DNA from: Methylotenera sp.
Lineage (GTDB): Bacteria > Pseudomonadota > Gammaproteobacteria > Burkholderiales > Methylophilaceae
Assembly: GCA_027310735.1 (NCBI GenBank)
Contig: DAIDAH010000030.1
Location: forward strand, 1 to 16,497
Direction of reading: 5' to 3'
Length of the DNA stretch: 16,497 nt
The first letter of the stretch is position 1, and each line of letters begins with the position of its first letter. Shown here one piece after another: positions 7,112-14,466 of the stretch. A program made the translations under genes and the position numbers. The notes beneath the pieces are model-generated. The model ran no database searches and was not told the DNA's origin. It worked only from the letters and a program-made list of their open reading frames with translations.

Positions 7112-9190
7112 TCATACTTTGACTAAATCACCAACACCGCCCATCCAGCGATCCAGATGCCTCTCTACTTCTGTCGGATAGTCCTTTAACAGCTTATCAG
7201 CCATAGCTTTAGCCGCTTCCAGCAAGTCAGCATCACGTTCCAGATCTGCAATTTTCAACATGGGTACGCCACTTTGCCGCACGCCTAAAAATTCGCCGGG
7301 ACCTCGTAAATGCAAATCGGCTTGCGCTATAGCGAAGCCGTCATTGCTTTCGTAGATTACTTTCAAGCGCGCACGTGCCAATTCGCTTAGTCTATGGTCA
7401 GACATCTGGTTTTGATAAAGCAGGATACATGTACTTTTTGCGGCACCACGACCAACCCGACCACGCAATTGATGCAGTTGGCTAAGCCCCATGCGCTCAG
7501 CATGTTCAATCACCATCAAGCTGGCATTTGGCACATCGACACCCACTTCAATCACCGTAGTTGCAACCAACAACTGCAAGTCACCAGCACTGAACGCGGA
7601 CATCACCGTCTGCTTTTCTACTGGCTTCATGCGTCCATGCACTAGCCCGACTCTCAGTTCTGGGAATTCAGTTTGCATCAAGGCGTACGTGTCATCCGCC
7701 GTTTGTAGCTGTAAAACCTCAGACTCTTCAATCAACGGACATACCCAGTAGGCCTGATTGCCCCGTAAACATGCCTCACGCACACGTTGCAGAATTTCGT
7801 CACGACGTGTATCAGCAACCAGCTTTGTCACGATAGGCGAGCGCCCAGGCGGCAACTCGTCAATCACAGAAACATCCAGATCAGCGTAATAGCTCATGGA
7901 TAAAGTACGCGGAATCGGTGTGGCCGTCATCATGAGCTGATGAGGTTCCGGCTGACCTTTTTGCCGCAGTGCCAAACGCTGCTGCACTCCGAAACGATGC
8001 TGCTCATCAATGATAGCCAGCCCGAGTTTTTTAAATTGCACCGCATCCTGAAACAATGCGTGCGTACCTATTACCAGCTGCGCCTCGCCGCTTGCCATCT
8101 TGGTCAACGCTGCATCACGCTCTTTCTTGGGCTGACTACCGGTCAGCCACGCGATTTGTATATTCAATGGCGTCAACCAGCTCAACATTTTTCGGTAATG
8201 CTGCTCCGCCAAAATTTCCGTAGGCGCCATCAATGCTACTTGCCAGCCACTTTCTATGCTTTGCAAAGCCGCCATACATGCTACGATAGTTTTACCACTG
8301 CCCACATCACCCTGCAAAAGCCGTTGCATAGGGTGTGGCTGCCCTAAGTCTCGCTCAATTTCTATGGCGACCTTTTGTTGCGCCAGCGTTAATGCAAACG
8401 GCAAACTTTTAAGTAAAGCTGACACCAGATTTTTTGACGTTTTAAATTGCGGTGCATCCACACTGCGGCGACGTGCATAATGCTTACGCATCGAAAGCTG
8501 TTGCGCGAGCAACTCATCCAAGGCCAATCGACGCCAGTGTGGCGTAACCTTATTTTCCAGCGCTTGTAAATCAACATCTGGTGACGGCGTATGTAGCGCA
8601 TGCAGACTTGCTGCAAAGCTTGGTAACGGATAACGTCCAAGATGCTGATACACACTTGCCGGCAAGGTTTCAGCGAGCGCCTCTTGCGCCAATACACCTT
8701 GATTTAATACGAGCGCTATCGCTTTACGTAAACTCGCTTGAGTGAGACCAGCCACCGTGGGATATACTGGCGTTAAGGTATCAGACACCACCGTTTTTTC
8801 ACCTACAGCTTTACAGGTAGGATGCACCATTTCATAGCCAAAATAGCCAGTACGCACCTCACCATAAACACGTAGTGTTGTCCCAACTTTAAGCGCGGCA
8901 ATTTGACTAGGATAAAAATTCAGAAAGCGTAAAGTAAGCTGTCCACTAGTATCCTCCAGCCTTGCAATTAAAGCCTTGCGCGGCTTATAGCTTACCTCCG
9001 CATGCACAATCTCACCCTCGACTTGGGCGGACTCCCCATTACGCAGATCGCGCACTGCCGTGATATGCGTTTCGTCTATATAGCGCAGTGGCAAGTGCAG
9101 CAATAACGCTTGAATATTGCTAATACCAAGCTTGCTTAGATTGGCGAGTAAGGGCTTACTGAAAGCCTTGATGTCAGTTAATGGCATCAT
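7112..9190 (-). CDS. recG: ATP-dependent DNA helicase RecG
   Basis: RecG remodels stalled replication forks, R-loops and Holliday junctions by ATP-driven branch migration. The 692-residue product has the usual length. It has an N-terminal wedge/OB region (about 50-145) and the superfamily 2 motor: Walker A GDVGSGKT (294-301), DEQH box (395-398, in IIDEQHRFG), motif III MTATPIPRTL (421-430), and motif VI QLRGRVGRG (574-582). The TRG-type region around HLRGPGEFLGVRQSG (627-641) is also present. All key residues are intact. The start lies 14 bases after the peroxiredoxin stop, with two adjacent ATG codons (9190 or 9187) and no strong ribosome site, so it is probably read as the last gene of the yicC-to-recG run. 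It converges on the diguanylate cyclase with a 33-base gap and no clear terminator. Confidence 0.97.
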   Translation of the reverse strand: MMPLTDIKAFSKPLLANLSKLGISNIQALLLHLPLRYIDETHITAVRDLRNGESAQVEGEIVHAEVSYKPRKALIARLEDTSGQLTLRFLNFYPSQIAALKVGTTLRVYGEVRTGYFGYEMVHPTCKAVGEKTVVSDTLTPVYPTVAGLTQASLRKAIALVLNQGVLAQEALAETLPASVYQHLGRYPLPSFAASLHALHTPSPDVDLQALENKVTPHWRRLALDELLAQQLSMRKHYARRRSVDAPQFKTSKNLVSALLKSLPFALTLAQQKVAIEIERDLGQPHPMQRLLQGDVGSGKTIVACMAALQSIESGWQVALMAPTEILAEQHYRKMLSWLTPLNIQIAWLTGSQPKKERDAALTKMASGEAQLVIGTHALFQDAVQFKKLGLAIIDEQHRFGVQQRLALRQKGQPEPHQLMMTATPIPRTLSMSYYADLDVSVIDELPPGRSPIVTKLVADTRRDEILQRVREACLRGNQAYWVCPLIEESEVLQLQTADDTYALMQTEFPELRVGLVHGRMKPVEKQTVMSAFSAGDLQLLVATTVIEVGVDVPNASLMVIEHAERMGLSQLHQLRGRVGRGAAKSTCILLYQNQMSDHRLSELARARLKVIYESNDGFAIAQADLHLRGPGEFLGVRQSGVPMLKIADLERDADLLEAAKAMADKLLKDYPTEVERHLDRWMGGVGDLVKV

Positions 9191-9204
9191 AATCGATGTG
9201 TCAG

Positions 9205-9786
9205 TTAGCGGCTTTTCAACCAGTCAATCACTTGACTTGCATTTTGATTTGGGGGAAATACTGGGTAAAAAACCTTGCGAATGACATTGTGCTCGGCAAT
9301 CAGTGTCAGTCTTTTATAAAGCATGAGCGCTTCAACTTCAAACACTGGCAGATTCAATTCCAGCTTCAACTGAAAGGTACTATCGCTCAGCAAGTCAAAA
9401 GGCAAATGTAAGCGATTTTTGAGCTCTAGCTGATAGTCAGTTGACTGCGAACTCAAGCCAAAAACCGCCGTATTTAACTGCTGTAATTCTTGATAGTGGT
9501 TACTAAAGTCACAAGCTTGTGGTGTACAACCTCGTGCGCCAGAAATATCATCCCAACCTTCTGGCAGATTCATATCTGCACGGCCTGTCAGCGGATATAC
9601 ATAGATAACAAGTCTAGGTGCATTGTCTTTTAAATTAACAAAGCTACCGCTTGTTGATTGAAGACTAATATCCGGCAAATGCATGTCTTGCAAATGTGCT
9701 GCCAAACCATCATCTATCGGTACTGGCAGCCTGTCAGGTAAAACATGCAAATGATTATTCACTACATTAGCAGTATGATTAGCCAA
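9205..9786 (-). CDS. Peroxiredoxin, Bcp-like, with an extended active-site loop
   Basis: This is a predicted thioredoxin-fold thiol peroxidase reducing hydrogen peroxide or organic peroxides. The core runs from about residue 36 (LPDISLQSTSG) through VIYVYP to GCTPQAC. Cys87 fits the peroxidatic cysteine and Cys92, five residues on, the resolving cysteine, as in atypical 2-Cys Bcp proteins. Between the YP strand and GCTP there are about 20 residues (LTGRADMNLPEGWDDISGAR) where E. coli Bcp has a short loop. I recall similar loops in other betaproteobacterial homologues, so this is a subfamily trait. The start is uncertain. TTG 9786 overlaps the ridA stop by 8 bases and fits translational coupling; GTG 9762 is an alternative. 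There is no ATG before residue 35, which would remove a conserved-looking DDG segment. It is followed closely by recG. Confidence 0.85.
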   Translation of the reverse strand: MANHTANVVNNHLHVLPDRLPVPIDDGLAAHLQDMHLPDISLQSTSGSFVNLKDNAPRLVIYVYPLTGRADMNLPEGWDDISGARGCTPQACDFSNHYQELQQLNTAVFGLSSQSTDYQLELKNRLHLPFDLLSDSTFQLKLELNLPVFEVEALMLYKRLTLIAEHNVIRKVFYPVFPPNQNASQVIDWLKSR

Positions 9787-10174
9787 TCACCATCACACCG
9801 TCAGCCTCTACCAATGCCGCACGAGGCAATGAAGCAACACCTACTGCAGCGCGTGCAGGATAAGGCTGAGTGAAGTATTCAGCCATGATAGTGTTCACCA
9901 GTACAAAGTGTGTCAAATCCGTCAGATAAATATTAAGCTTCACAACATCACTTAAACTACCGCCTGCCGCTTCAGTCACAGCCTTTAAATTACTGAATAC
10001 CCGATGAATTTGCGCTTCAATGCTTTCTACCATCTGCATGGTCGCTGGGTCTAGACCAATTTGACCTGACAAGTAAACGGTATTACCCACTTTAACCGCT
10101 TGTGAATAAGTACCAATTGCGGCTGGTGCGCCATTAGTTTGAATGATTTCTTTTGTAATAGATGGTGTTGTCAT
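9779..10174 (-). CDS. ridA: RidA family reactive enamine/imine deaminase
   Basis: RidA hydrolyses 2-aminoacrylate and other reactive enamines released by PLP enzymes, protecting those enzymes from damage. It acts as a cytosolic trimer. The 131-residue product is the usual length. It has the family's GTYSQAVKVGNTVYLSGQIG block (21-40), the substrate-binding PARAAVGVASLP block with Arg108, and Glu123 in ALVEADGVMV. The residues expected in true RidA rather than a divergent paralogue are present. The ATG at 10174-10172 has a weak AGAG site upstream. It lies 57 bases after spoT on the same strand, and its stop overlaps the possible TTG start of the peroxiredoxin gene. This spoT-ridA adjacency is common in Proteobacteria. 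Confidence 0.95.
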   Translation of the reverse strand: MTTPSITKEIIQTNGAPAAIGTYSQAVKVGNTVYLSGQIGLDPATMQMVESIEAQIHRVFSNLKAVTEAAGGSLSDVVKLNIYLTDLTHFVLVNTIMAEYFTQPYPARAAVGVASLPRAALVEADGVMVIG

Positions 10175-10197
10175 GACGCCAGTTCTCTTTGATAATG

Positions 10198-10217
10198 GTC
10201 ACAGTGTTGGTTGTGAC
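10198..10217 (-). repeat. Small hairpin between spoT and ridA
   Basis: GTCACA (10198-10203) pairs perfectly with TGTGAC (10212-10217) across an 8-base loop, 14 bases past the spoT stop. The T-run lies before the stem on the minus strand, not after it, so it is not a classic terminator. It may be a weak mRNA structure or chance. Confidence 0.3.
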
Positions 10218-10231
10218 AGTTGATAAAAAAA

Positions 10232-12463
10232 TTATTGATTCGTTGGCTTAGCTGTGCTTCCTGTCACACTTATTTTGGCACGATTAATACGCACCACATC
10301 AGGAATTTTACGCAAACTACGCATCAAATCTGCCAAATGGATTCGATTTCTAACCTGTACCGTAAAGTAAATATTCGCATAAGCACTGCCATCCGACTCT
10401 TCTACACTAACATTGTCAATATTCGAGCCCGCTTCGGCAATACCAGATGCAATTTTTGCCAGCATACCGGGTTGATTAGCTACGGTTAAATTCAGATTAG
10501 TTTTGAATAAACGTTCACTTTCTGGCTCCCACTCTACATCCAACCACTTATCTGGATCCAGTTTGAATTTCCGTACACTAGGACAATCATGGGTATGAAT
10601 AACCAAGCCTTTGTCTTTATTTATAAAGCCCAGAATCGGGTCACCAGGAATTGGTCGGCAACACTTGGCAAACTGAACTGCCATGCCTTCAGTACCGCGA
10701 ATAGTAATCGTATCAAGCGACTTGGCAAGTTTGGTATGCTTTTCTACATGATCATCTGTCATAGCTAACAACTGATGTGCCACCATGACATTTTGGCGTT
10801 TACCCAAACCAATGTCAGACAAAATCTCTTCTTTCGTCTTAAGGCCATAGTCACGGATTAATTTTTGCCAATGCACATCCTCAATACTGTTAGGCTCCAC
10901 GTGTAGGGCGCGTAATGCCTGATTCAGCATACGCTCGCCAAGATGCCCAGATTCTGTAGACTGCTGTGACTTCAAGAAATGACGAATATGCGCGCGTGCA
11001 CGACCCGTGATGACGTAGTTCAGCCATGCTGGATTCGGCTTAGCGAGGGCGCCAGTGATAATTTCAACATGATCACCGTTATGCAGCTCAGTACGCAATG
11101 GTGCCAGCTCCTGATTGATCCGTACGGCCACGCAGGCATTGCCAATACCTGAATGCACAGCATAGGCGAAATCGACCGCCGTAGCGCCTTTAGGCAGTGC
11201 AAGAATCTTACCTTTGGGCGTAAAAACATACACCTCGTCAGGAAATAAATCGATTTTGAAATGCTCAAGAAAATCCAGCGAGTCAGTACTTTCACTTTGA
11301 ATCTCTAGCAGGCGCTGCAACCACTGGTGCGTTTGTTGTTGTAGCGCTGTGAGTTGGGCGTCACTGGACTTATACAACCAATGTGCGGCCACGCCAGCAT
11401 CCGCAATATTATGCATGGCAGAACTACGAATTTGCACTTCAATCGGTGTGCCAAATGGGCCAAGTAGCGTGGTATGTAAAGACTGATAACCATTGGCTTT
11501 TGGCACTGCAATATAATCTTTGAACTTGGTAGAAATCGGCTTGTACAACGCATGCAATGCACCTAAAGCGTAATAACAACTCGGCAGGTCTTTGACAACC
11601 ACTCTAAAACCATAAATGTCATACACTTGCGAAAAAGGCGTGGCCTTGCTCGTCATTTTCCTATAAATACTGTACAGATGCTTCTCTCGACCAGAAACTT
11701 CAGCGTCAATACTCATACTAGCCAACTGTTGCTTGATCGACTCCAGTATCTTGCTTACCACCTCTTTACGATTGCCACGTGCGGCCATAATGGCTTTCGA
11801 AATGGCATTAAAGCGCATGGGATATAGATACTGAAAACTCAAATCTTCCAGTGTCTGATAAATAGCATTCAGGCCGAGTCGATTAGCAATTGGTGCATAA
11901 ATTTCCAAGGTTTCTTTGGCAATAAGCTTCTGCTTCTCGGGCTTCATCGCCTCCAGCGTTTGCATATTATGCAAACGGTCTGCCAATTTAACTAAAATAA
12001 CTCTGACATCCTGCGACATTGCCAGTAGCATTTTGCGAAAGTTTTCCGCTTGCGCCTGACTTTCACTTTGAAATTCAATTTTATCTAGCTTAGTGACTCC
12101 ATCCACCAACTCTGCGACTTGCTCGCCAAACTTCTCTTTAATATCACCGGTTGTAATCAGCGTATCTTCAACGACATCATGCAACAGGGCGGCAAGAATC
12201 GTCGGCACATCCATGTGTAAATCTGCCAAAACACAGGCCACTGAGACTGGGTGAATAATGTACGGTTCGCCCGTTTTACGCACTACGCCATCATGTGCTT
12301 GGTAGGCATAACGATAGCCTTCCCATATTTGGTCAATATCTTGAGATTTCAGGTACTGCTTAAGACGTAAACTTAGCGCGGAGTCCTCGCTGTCCGCAGG
12401 CAGCATAGGGGCTTGTTTTAACTTGAGGGATTCCGCCTGGAAAAGAGGTGCGGTTTTGGGCAT
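10232..12463 (-). CDS. spoT: Bifunctional (p)ppGpp synthetase/hydrolase, SpoT type
   Basis: This enzyme hydrolyses and may synthesise ppGpp, the stringent-response alarmone. The 743-residue product has an HD hydrolase domain with intact metal ligands (His71, His95-Asp96, Asp162, in LLHDVVEDT and KLADRLHNM). The synthetase domain follows (about 255-365: IYGFRVVV, FKDYIAVPKANGYQSLHTT, and EVQIR with Glu342). A TGS domain (about 408-472), a helical region, a Cys/His regulatory motif (CCRPIPGD 601-608, HDC 625-627) and a C-terminal ACT domain (about 658-735) complete it. The intact HD domain separates it from RelA. The segment before IYGFRV reads KMTSKATPF, matching neither the RxKD nor the ExDD motif, so the strength of synthesis cannot be judged from sequence. 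It follows rpoZ after 63 bases that contain a strong hairpin, and its ribosome site is weak. Confidence 0.96.
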   Translation of the reverse strand: MPKTAPLFQAESLKLKQAPMLPADSEDSALSLRLKQYLKSQDIDQIWEGYRYAYQAHDGVVRKTGEPYIIHPVSVACVLADLHMDVPTILAALLHDVVEDTLITTGDIKEKFGEQVAELVDGVTKLDKIEFQSESQAQAENFRKMLLAMSQDVRVILVKLADRLHNMQTLEAMKPEKQKLIAKETLEIYAPIANRLGLNAIYQTLEDLSFQYLYPMRFNAISKAIMAARGNRKEVVSKILESIKQQLASMSIDAEVSGREKHLYSIYRKMTSKATPFSQVYDIYGFRVVVKDLPSCYYALGALHALYKPISTKFKDYIAVPKANGYQSLHTTLLGPFGTPIEVQIRSSAMHNIADAGVAAHWLYKSSDAQLTALQQQTHQWLQRLLEIQSESTDSLDFLEHFKIDLFPDEVYVFTPKGKILALPKGATAVDFAYAVHSGIGNACVAVRINQELAPLRTELHNGDHVEIITGALAKPNPAWLNYVITGRARAHIRHFLKSQQSTESGHLGERMLNQALRALHVEPNSIEDVHWQKLIRDYGLKTKEEILSDIGLGKRQNVMVAHQLLAMTDDHVEKHTKLAKSLDTITIRGTEGMAVQFAKCCRPIPGDPILGFINKDKGLVIHTHDCPSVRKFKLDPDKWLDVEWEPESERLFKTNLNLTVANQPGMLAKIASGIAEAGSNIDNVSVEESDGSAYANIYFTVQVRNRIHLADLMRSLRKIPDVVRINRAKISVTGSTAKPTNQ

Positions 12464-12480
12464 GGGATACTCAATGGATT

Positions 12481-12506
12481 AGACGATCAACAGTCGTTGA
12501 TCGTCT
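12481..12506 (-). repeat. 11-bp perfect hairpin between rpoZ and spoT
   Basis: AGACGATCAAC (12481-12491) and GTTGATCGTCT (12496-12506) are exact reverse complements around a 4-base loop (12492-12495). In the minus-strand transcript it starts 20 bases past the rpoZ stop and ends 17 bases before the spoT ATG. Neither side has a T-run, so it is not a standard rho-independent terminator. It could modulate spoT translation, shield or process the rpoZ-spoT mRNA, or be a protein-binding palindrome in DNA. Confidence 0.75.
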
Positions 12507-12526
12507 GGATTCCAAAACATAGTGTG

Positions 12527-12739
12527 TTAGTGCTGACCACGTGTAAGAATTTCTACACCGACTTTACCTGCTGCGATTTCGCGCAATGCAAGCACAGTGC
12601 ACTTATCACGCAAGCCGTGTGTATTCACTTGTGGCTCTGCGCCATTATGCAACTGACGAGCACGATAGGCTGCCACCAAGGTTAATTGAAAGCGATTTGG
12701 GATTTTTTCTAAACAATCATCTACAGTAATACGTGCCAT
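12527..12739 (-). CDS. rpoZ: RNA polymerase omega subunit
   Basis: Omega helps fold and stabilise the beta-prime subunit and forms part of one ppGpp-binding site on RNA polymerase in Proteobacteria. The 70-residue product shows the full signature: MARITVDDCLEKIPNRFQL at the start, AAYRARQL in the middle, and ALREIAAGKVGVEILTRGQ at the end. The ATG at 12739-12737 follows a good ribosome site (AGGA, 9 bases upstream). It lies between gmk (76-base gap) and spoT (63-base gap), as in many Proteobacteria, where rpoZ and spoT share a transcript. The gap to gmk holds two copies of AATTGAC and no convincing promoter. Nothing in the protein is odd. Confidence 0.98.
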   Translation of the reverse strand: MARITVDDCLEKIPNRFQLTLVAAYRARQLHNGAEPQVNTHGLRDKCTVLALREIAAGKVGVEILTRGQH

Positions 12740-12815
12740 GATAGTGTTTCCTATTGAAATATAAAGTTAAGAGTCGATTTACGAGCCAACCAAATTGACT
12801 AGCCCAATTGACCTA

Positions 12816-13427
12816 CTAAGTGAGCGTTTGAATCAAGCTTGCGTAGCGTTGAAGCTGAACAGTGGTTACGAGCCGTTGCGTACGAATAATTGCGCTAAGA
12901 TCTTGCAACGCAACATTAAAATCATCGTTAATTGTAACATAATCGAACTCACTCACGTGACCCATTTCAGTGCGAGCGGCTGCAACTCGCCGGGCAATGG
13001 TCTCCGCACTATCTTGGCCGCGGTTATTCAGCCGATGCTCCAAAGTTTCCATCGACGGCGGCAATACAAACGTACTGATTGCTTGCGGAAACAAATTACG
13101 GACTTGTGCCGCTCCTTGCCAGTCAATCTCCAGAATCACATCAAACCCAGCTTTTAACGGCCCATCTACAGAAGACTGTGATGTTCCGTAGCGAGCTCCA
13201 TGCACTTCTGCGCTCTCTAAAAACTGTGCTTCACCCAGCATGCGCAGAAAGGTTGCATCATCAACAAAATGATAATCCACACCATTCACTTCGCCTGGAC
13301 GAGGTTTACGTGTTGTGTGAGAAATAGAAAGTTTCAGATGCGTGTCATTCGCCAGCAACTGTTTAATCAAGCTGGTTTTTCCTGCACCTGAAGCCGCCGA
13401 AATAATAAAAAGATTGCCTGTAATCAT
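12816..13427 (-). CDS. gmk: Guanylate kinase
   Basis: Gmk phosphorylates GMP (and dGMP) to GDP with ATP, feeding GTP and therefore ppGpp and cyclic di-GMP pools. The 203-residue product is normal length. It has the P-loop SGAGKTSL (13-20), the GMP-binding HTTRKPRPGEVNGVDYHFV block (37-55), ARYGTS with the conserved Tyr, the VILEIDWQGAAQVR strand, and a lid with NNRGQDSAETIARR. Catalytic residues appear complete. The ATG at 13427-13425 has no clear Shine-Dalgarno. It sits 72 bases after yicC on the same strand; that gap is AT-rich and carries short direct repeats. The yicC-gmk-rpoZ-spoT order is conserved in many Proteobacteria. Confidence 0.97.
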   Translation of the reverse strand: MITGNLFIISAASGAGKTSLIKQLLANDTHLKLSISHTTRKPRPGEVNGVDYHFVDDATFLRMLGEAQFLESAEVHGARYGTSQSSVDGPLKAGFDVILEIDWQGAAQVRNLFPQAISTFVLPPSMETLEHRLNNRGQDSAETIARRVAAARTEMGHVSEFDYVTINDDFNVALQDLSAIIRTQRLVTTVQLQRYASLIQTLT

Positions 13428-13499
13428 ATGTATATTTTATTACAAATTTAGAGGTTGGCTTGGGTTTATTCAATATAGAGGTTTATTCACTATTTTTAG

Positions 13500-14366
13500 C
13501 TATTCTACGTTTTGAATCTGCTCTCGCATTTGCTCGATCAGCACCTTGAGCTCCATCGATACCTGCGTAGTTTGCACGGACACCGATTTTGAACCCAAGG
13601 TATTGGCCTCACGATTCAACTCTTGCATCAAGAAGTCTAGTCGCTTGCCAGCCGGCGCATTGCTATTCAAAATGCGCTTCACTTCCGAGACATGCGCAGT
13701 AAGCCTAGTCAACTCTTCATCGACATCAATACGTTGCGCAAATAAAACCAATTCCTGCGCAATGCGTTCCTGATCTATATTTTTCAGGCTGTCTTGTAGC
13801 TTATTGACCAGTTTCTCTTGATACTCCTTACTCAAAGCAGGTAATAACGGCTTCACTTTTTCAACCAAAAGCTCTATCTGGCTGAGTCGATCTAAAATCA
13901 AAACCTTGAGCTTTTCGCCTTCGCGTTCACGTGAGGCATTCAAATCATGCAAGCCCTGACCCACCAACTTCTTAACATCCTCAGCTAAAGTTTCATGACT
14001 CAACACATTACTCAGCACCACACCCGGCCAACGCAATACATCTGCAACACTCATTGGCGAACTGTGTGGAAAATGCAATTGCGCCTGCACTCCCATAGCA
14101 GCTAATTGCTGCATCAGGTTTTCATCCAACTGCATTGATTGACTAGACTGTGCACGCTGAATAAGATTAATCTTGCACTCAATTTTACCGCGACTTAACT
14201 GTGCTCCGATAAGCTCACGTATCGTCGGCTCGAGGCTTCTTAAGTTTTCATCAAGTTTAAAATGCAAATCCAAATAGCGGCTATTCACCGCACGCAACTC
14301 CAACAATAATGTAGCGTTTTCCAATGGTTGCTCTAGTGCGGCAAAGCCTGTCATGCTGAATGTCAT
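13500..14366 (-). CDS. yicC: YicC/YloC family endoribonuclease
   Basis: The YicC family is now described as endoribonucleases acting on RNA 3' regions and in small-RNA turnover. The 288-residue protein from ATG 14366 begins MTFSMTGFAALE, the usual opening of the family, and matches its usual length. The N-terminal YicC domain includes ELRAVNSRYLDLHFKL and SRGKIECKINL. The C-terminal DUF1732 domain ends with GKRLDFLMQELNREANTL and SVQTTQVSMELKVLIEQM. The frame is open upstream to 14414, but the ATG at 14366-14364 fits the family and has a GGAAA ribosome site about 9 bases upstream. It heads the long minus-strand run and is divergent from the Ser/Thr kinase gene. Confidence 0.95.
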   Translation of the reverse strand: MTFSMTGFAALEQPLENATLLLELRAVNSRYLDLHFKLDENLRSLEPTIRELIGAQLSRGKIECKINLIQRAQSSQSMQLDENLMQQLAAMGVQAQLHFPHSSPMSVADVLRWPGVVLSNVLSHETLAEDVKKLVGQGLHDLNASREREGEKLKVLILDRLSQIELLVEKVKPLLPALSKEYQEKLVNKLQDSLKNIDQERIAQELVLFAQRIDVDEELTRLTAHVSEVKRILNSNAPAGKRLDFLMQELNREANTLGSKSVSVQTTQVSMELKVLIEQMREQIQNVE

Positions 14367-14381
14367 TGTAAATATTTCCGA

Positions 14382-14414
14382 TTGATACCAATTAAATTGC
14401 TGCCATAGTATCAA
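14382..14414 (+). promoter_or_regulatory. Candidate kinase promoter overlapped by an inverted repeat
   Basis: TTGATA (14382-14387) and TAGTAT (14406-14411), 18 bases apart, form a plausible sigma70 promoter for the kinase gene. Transcription would start near 14418. TTGATAC (14382-14388) and GTATCAA (14408-14414) are perfect reverse complements, so one arm covers the -35 and the other overlaps the -10. On the opposite strand the right arm also reads TTGATA, but no good -10 follows it for yicC. Confidence 0.5.
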
Positions 14415-14466
14415 ATACAGGCAGTTTCATGCCAAAATAACCGCCAACTCAAGTGACCGCCCCATT

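Noticed and set aside
7940..8347. Plus-strand open frame of 135 codons inside recG
   Set aside because: It is antisense to the helicase core, with a composition expected of a shadow frame.
12784..12812. Two AATTGAC words between rpoZ and gmk as an operator or promoter
   Set aside because: The 7-base repeats are AT-rich and no matching -35/-10 pair accompanies them.
12795..13157. Plus-strand open frame of 120 codons across gmk
   Set aside because: It is the antisense shadow of guanylate kinase, which has all its motifs.
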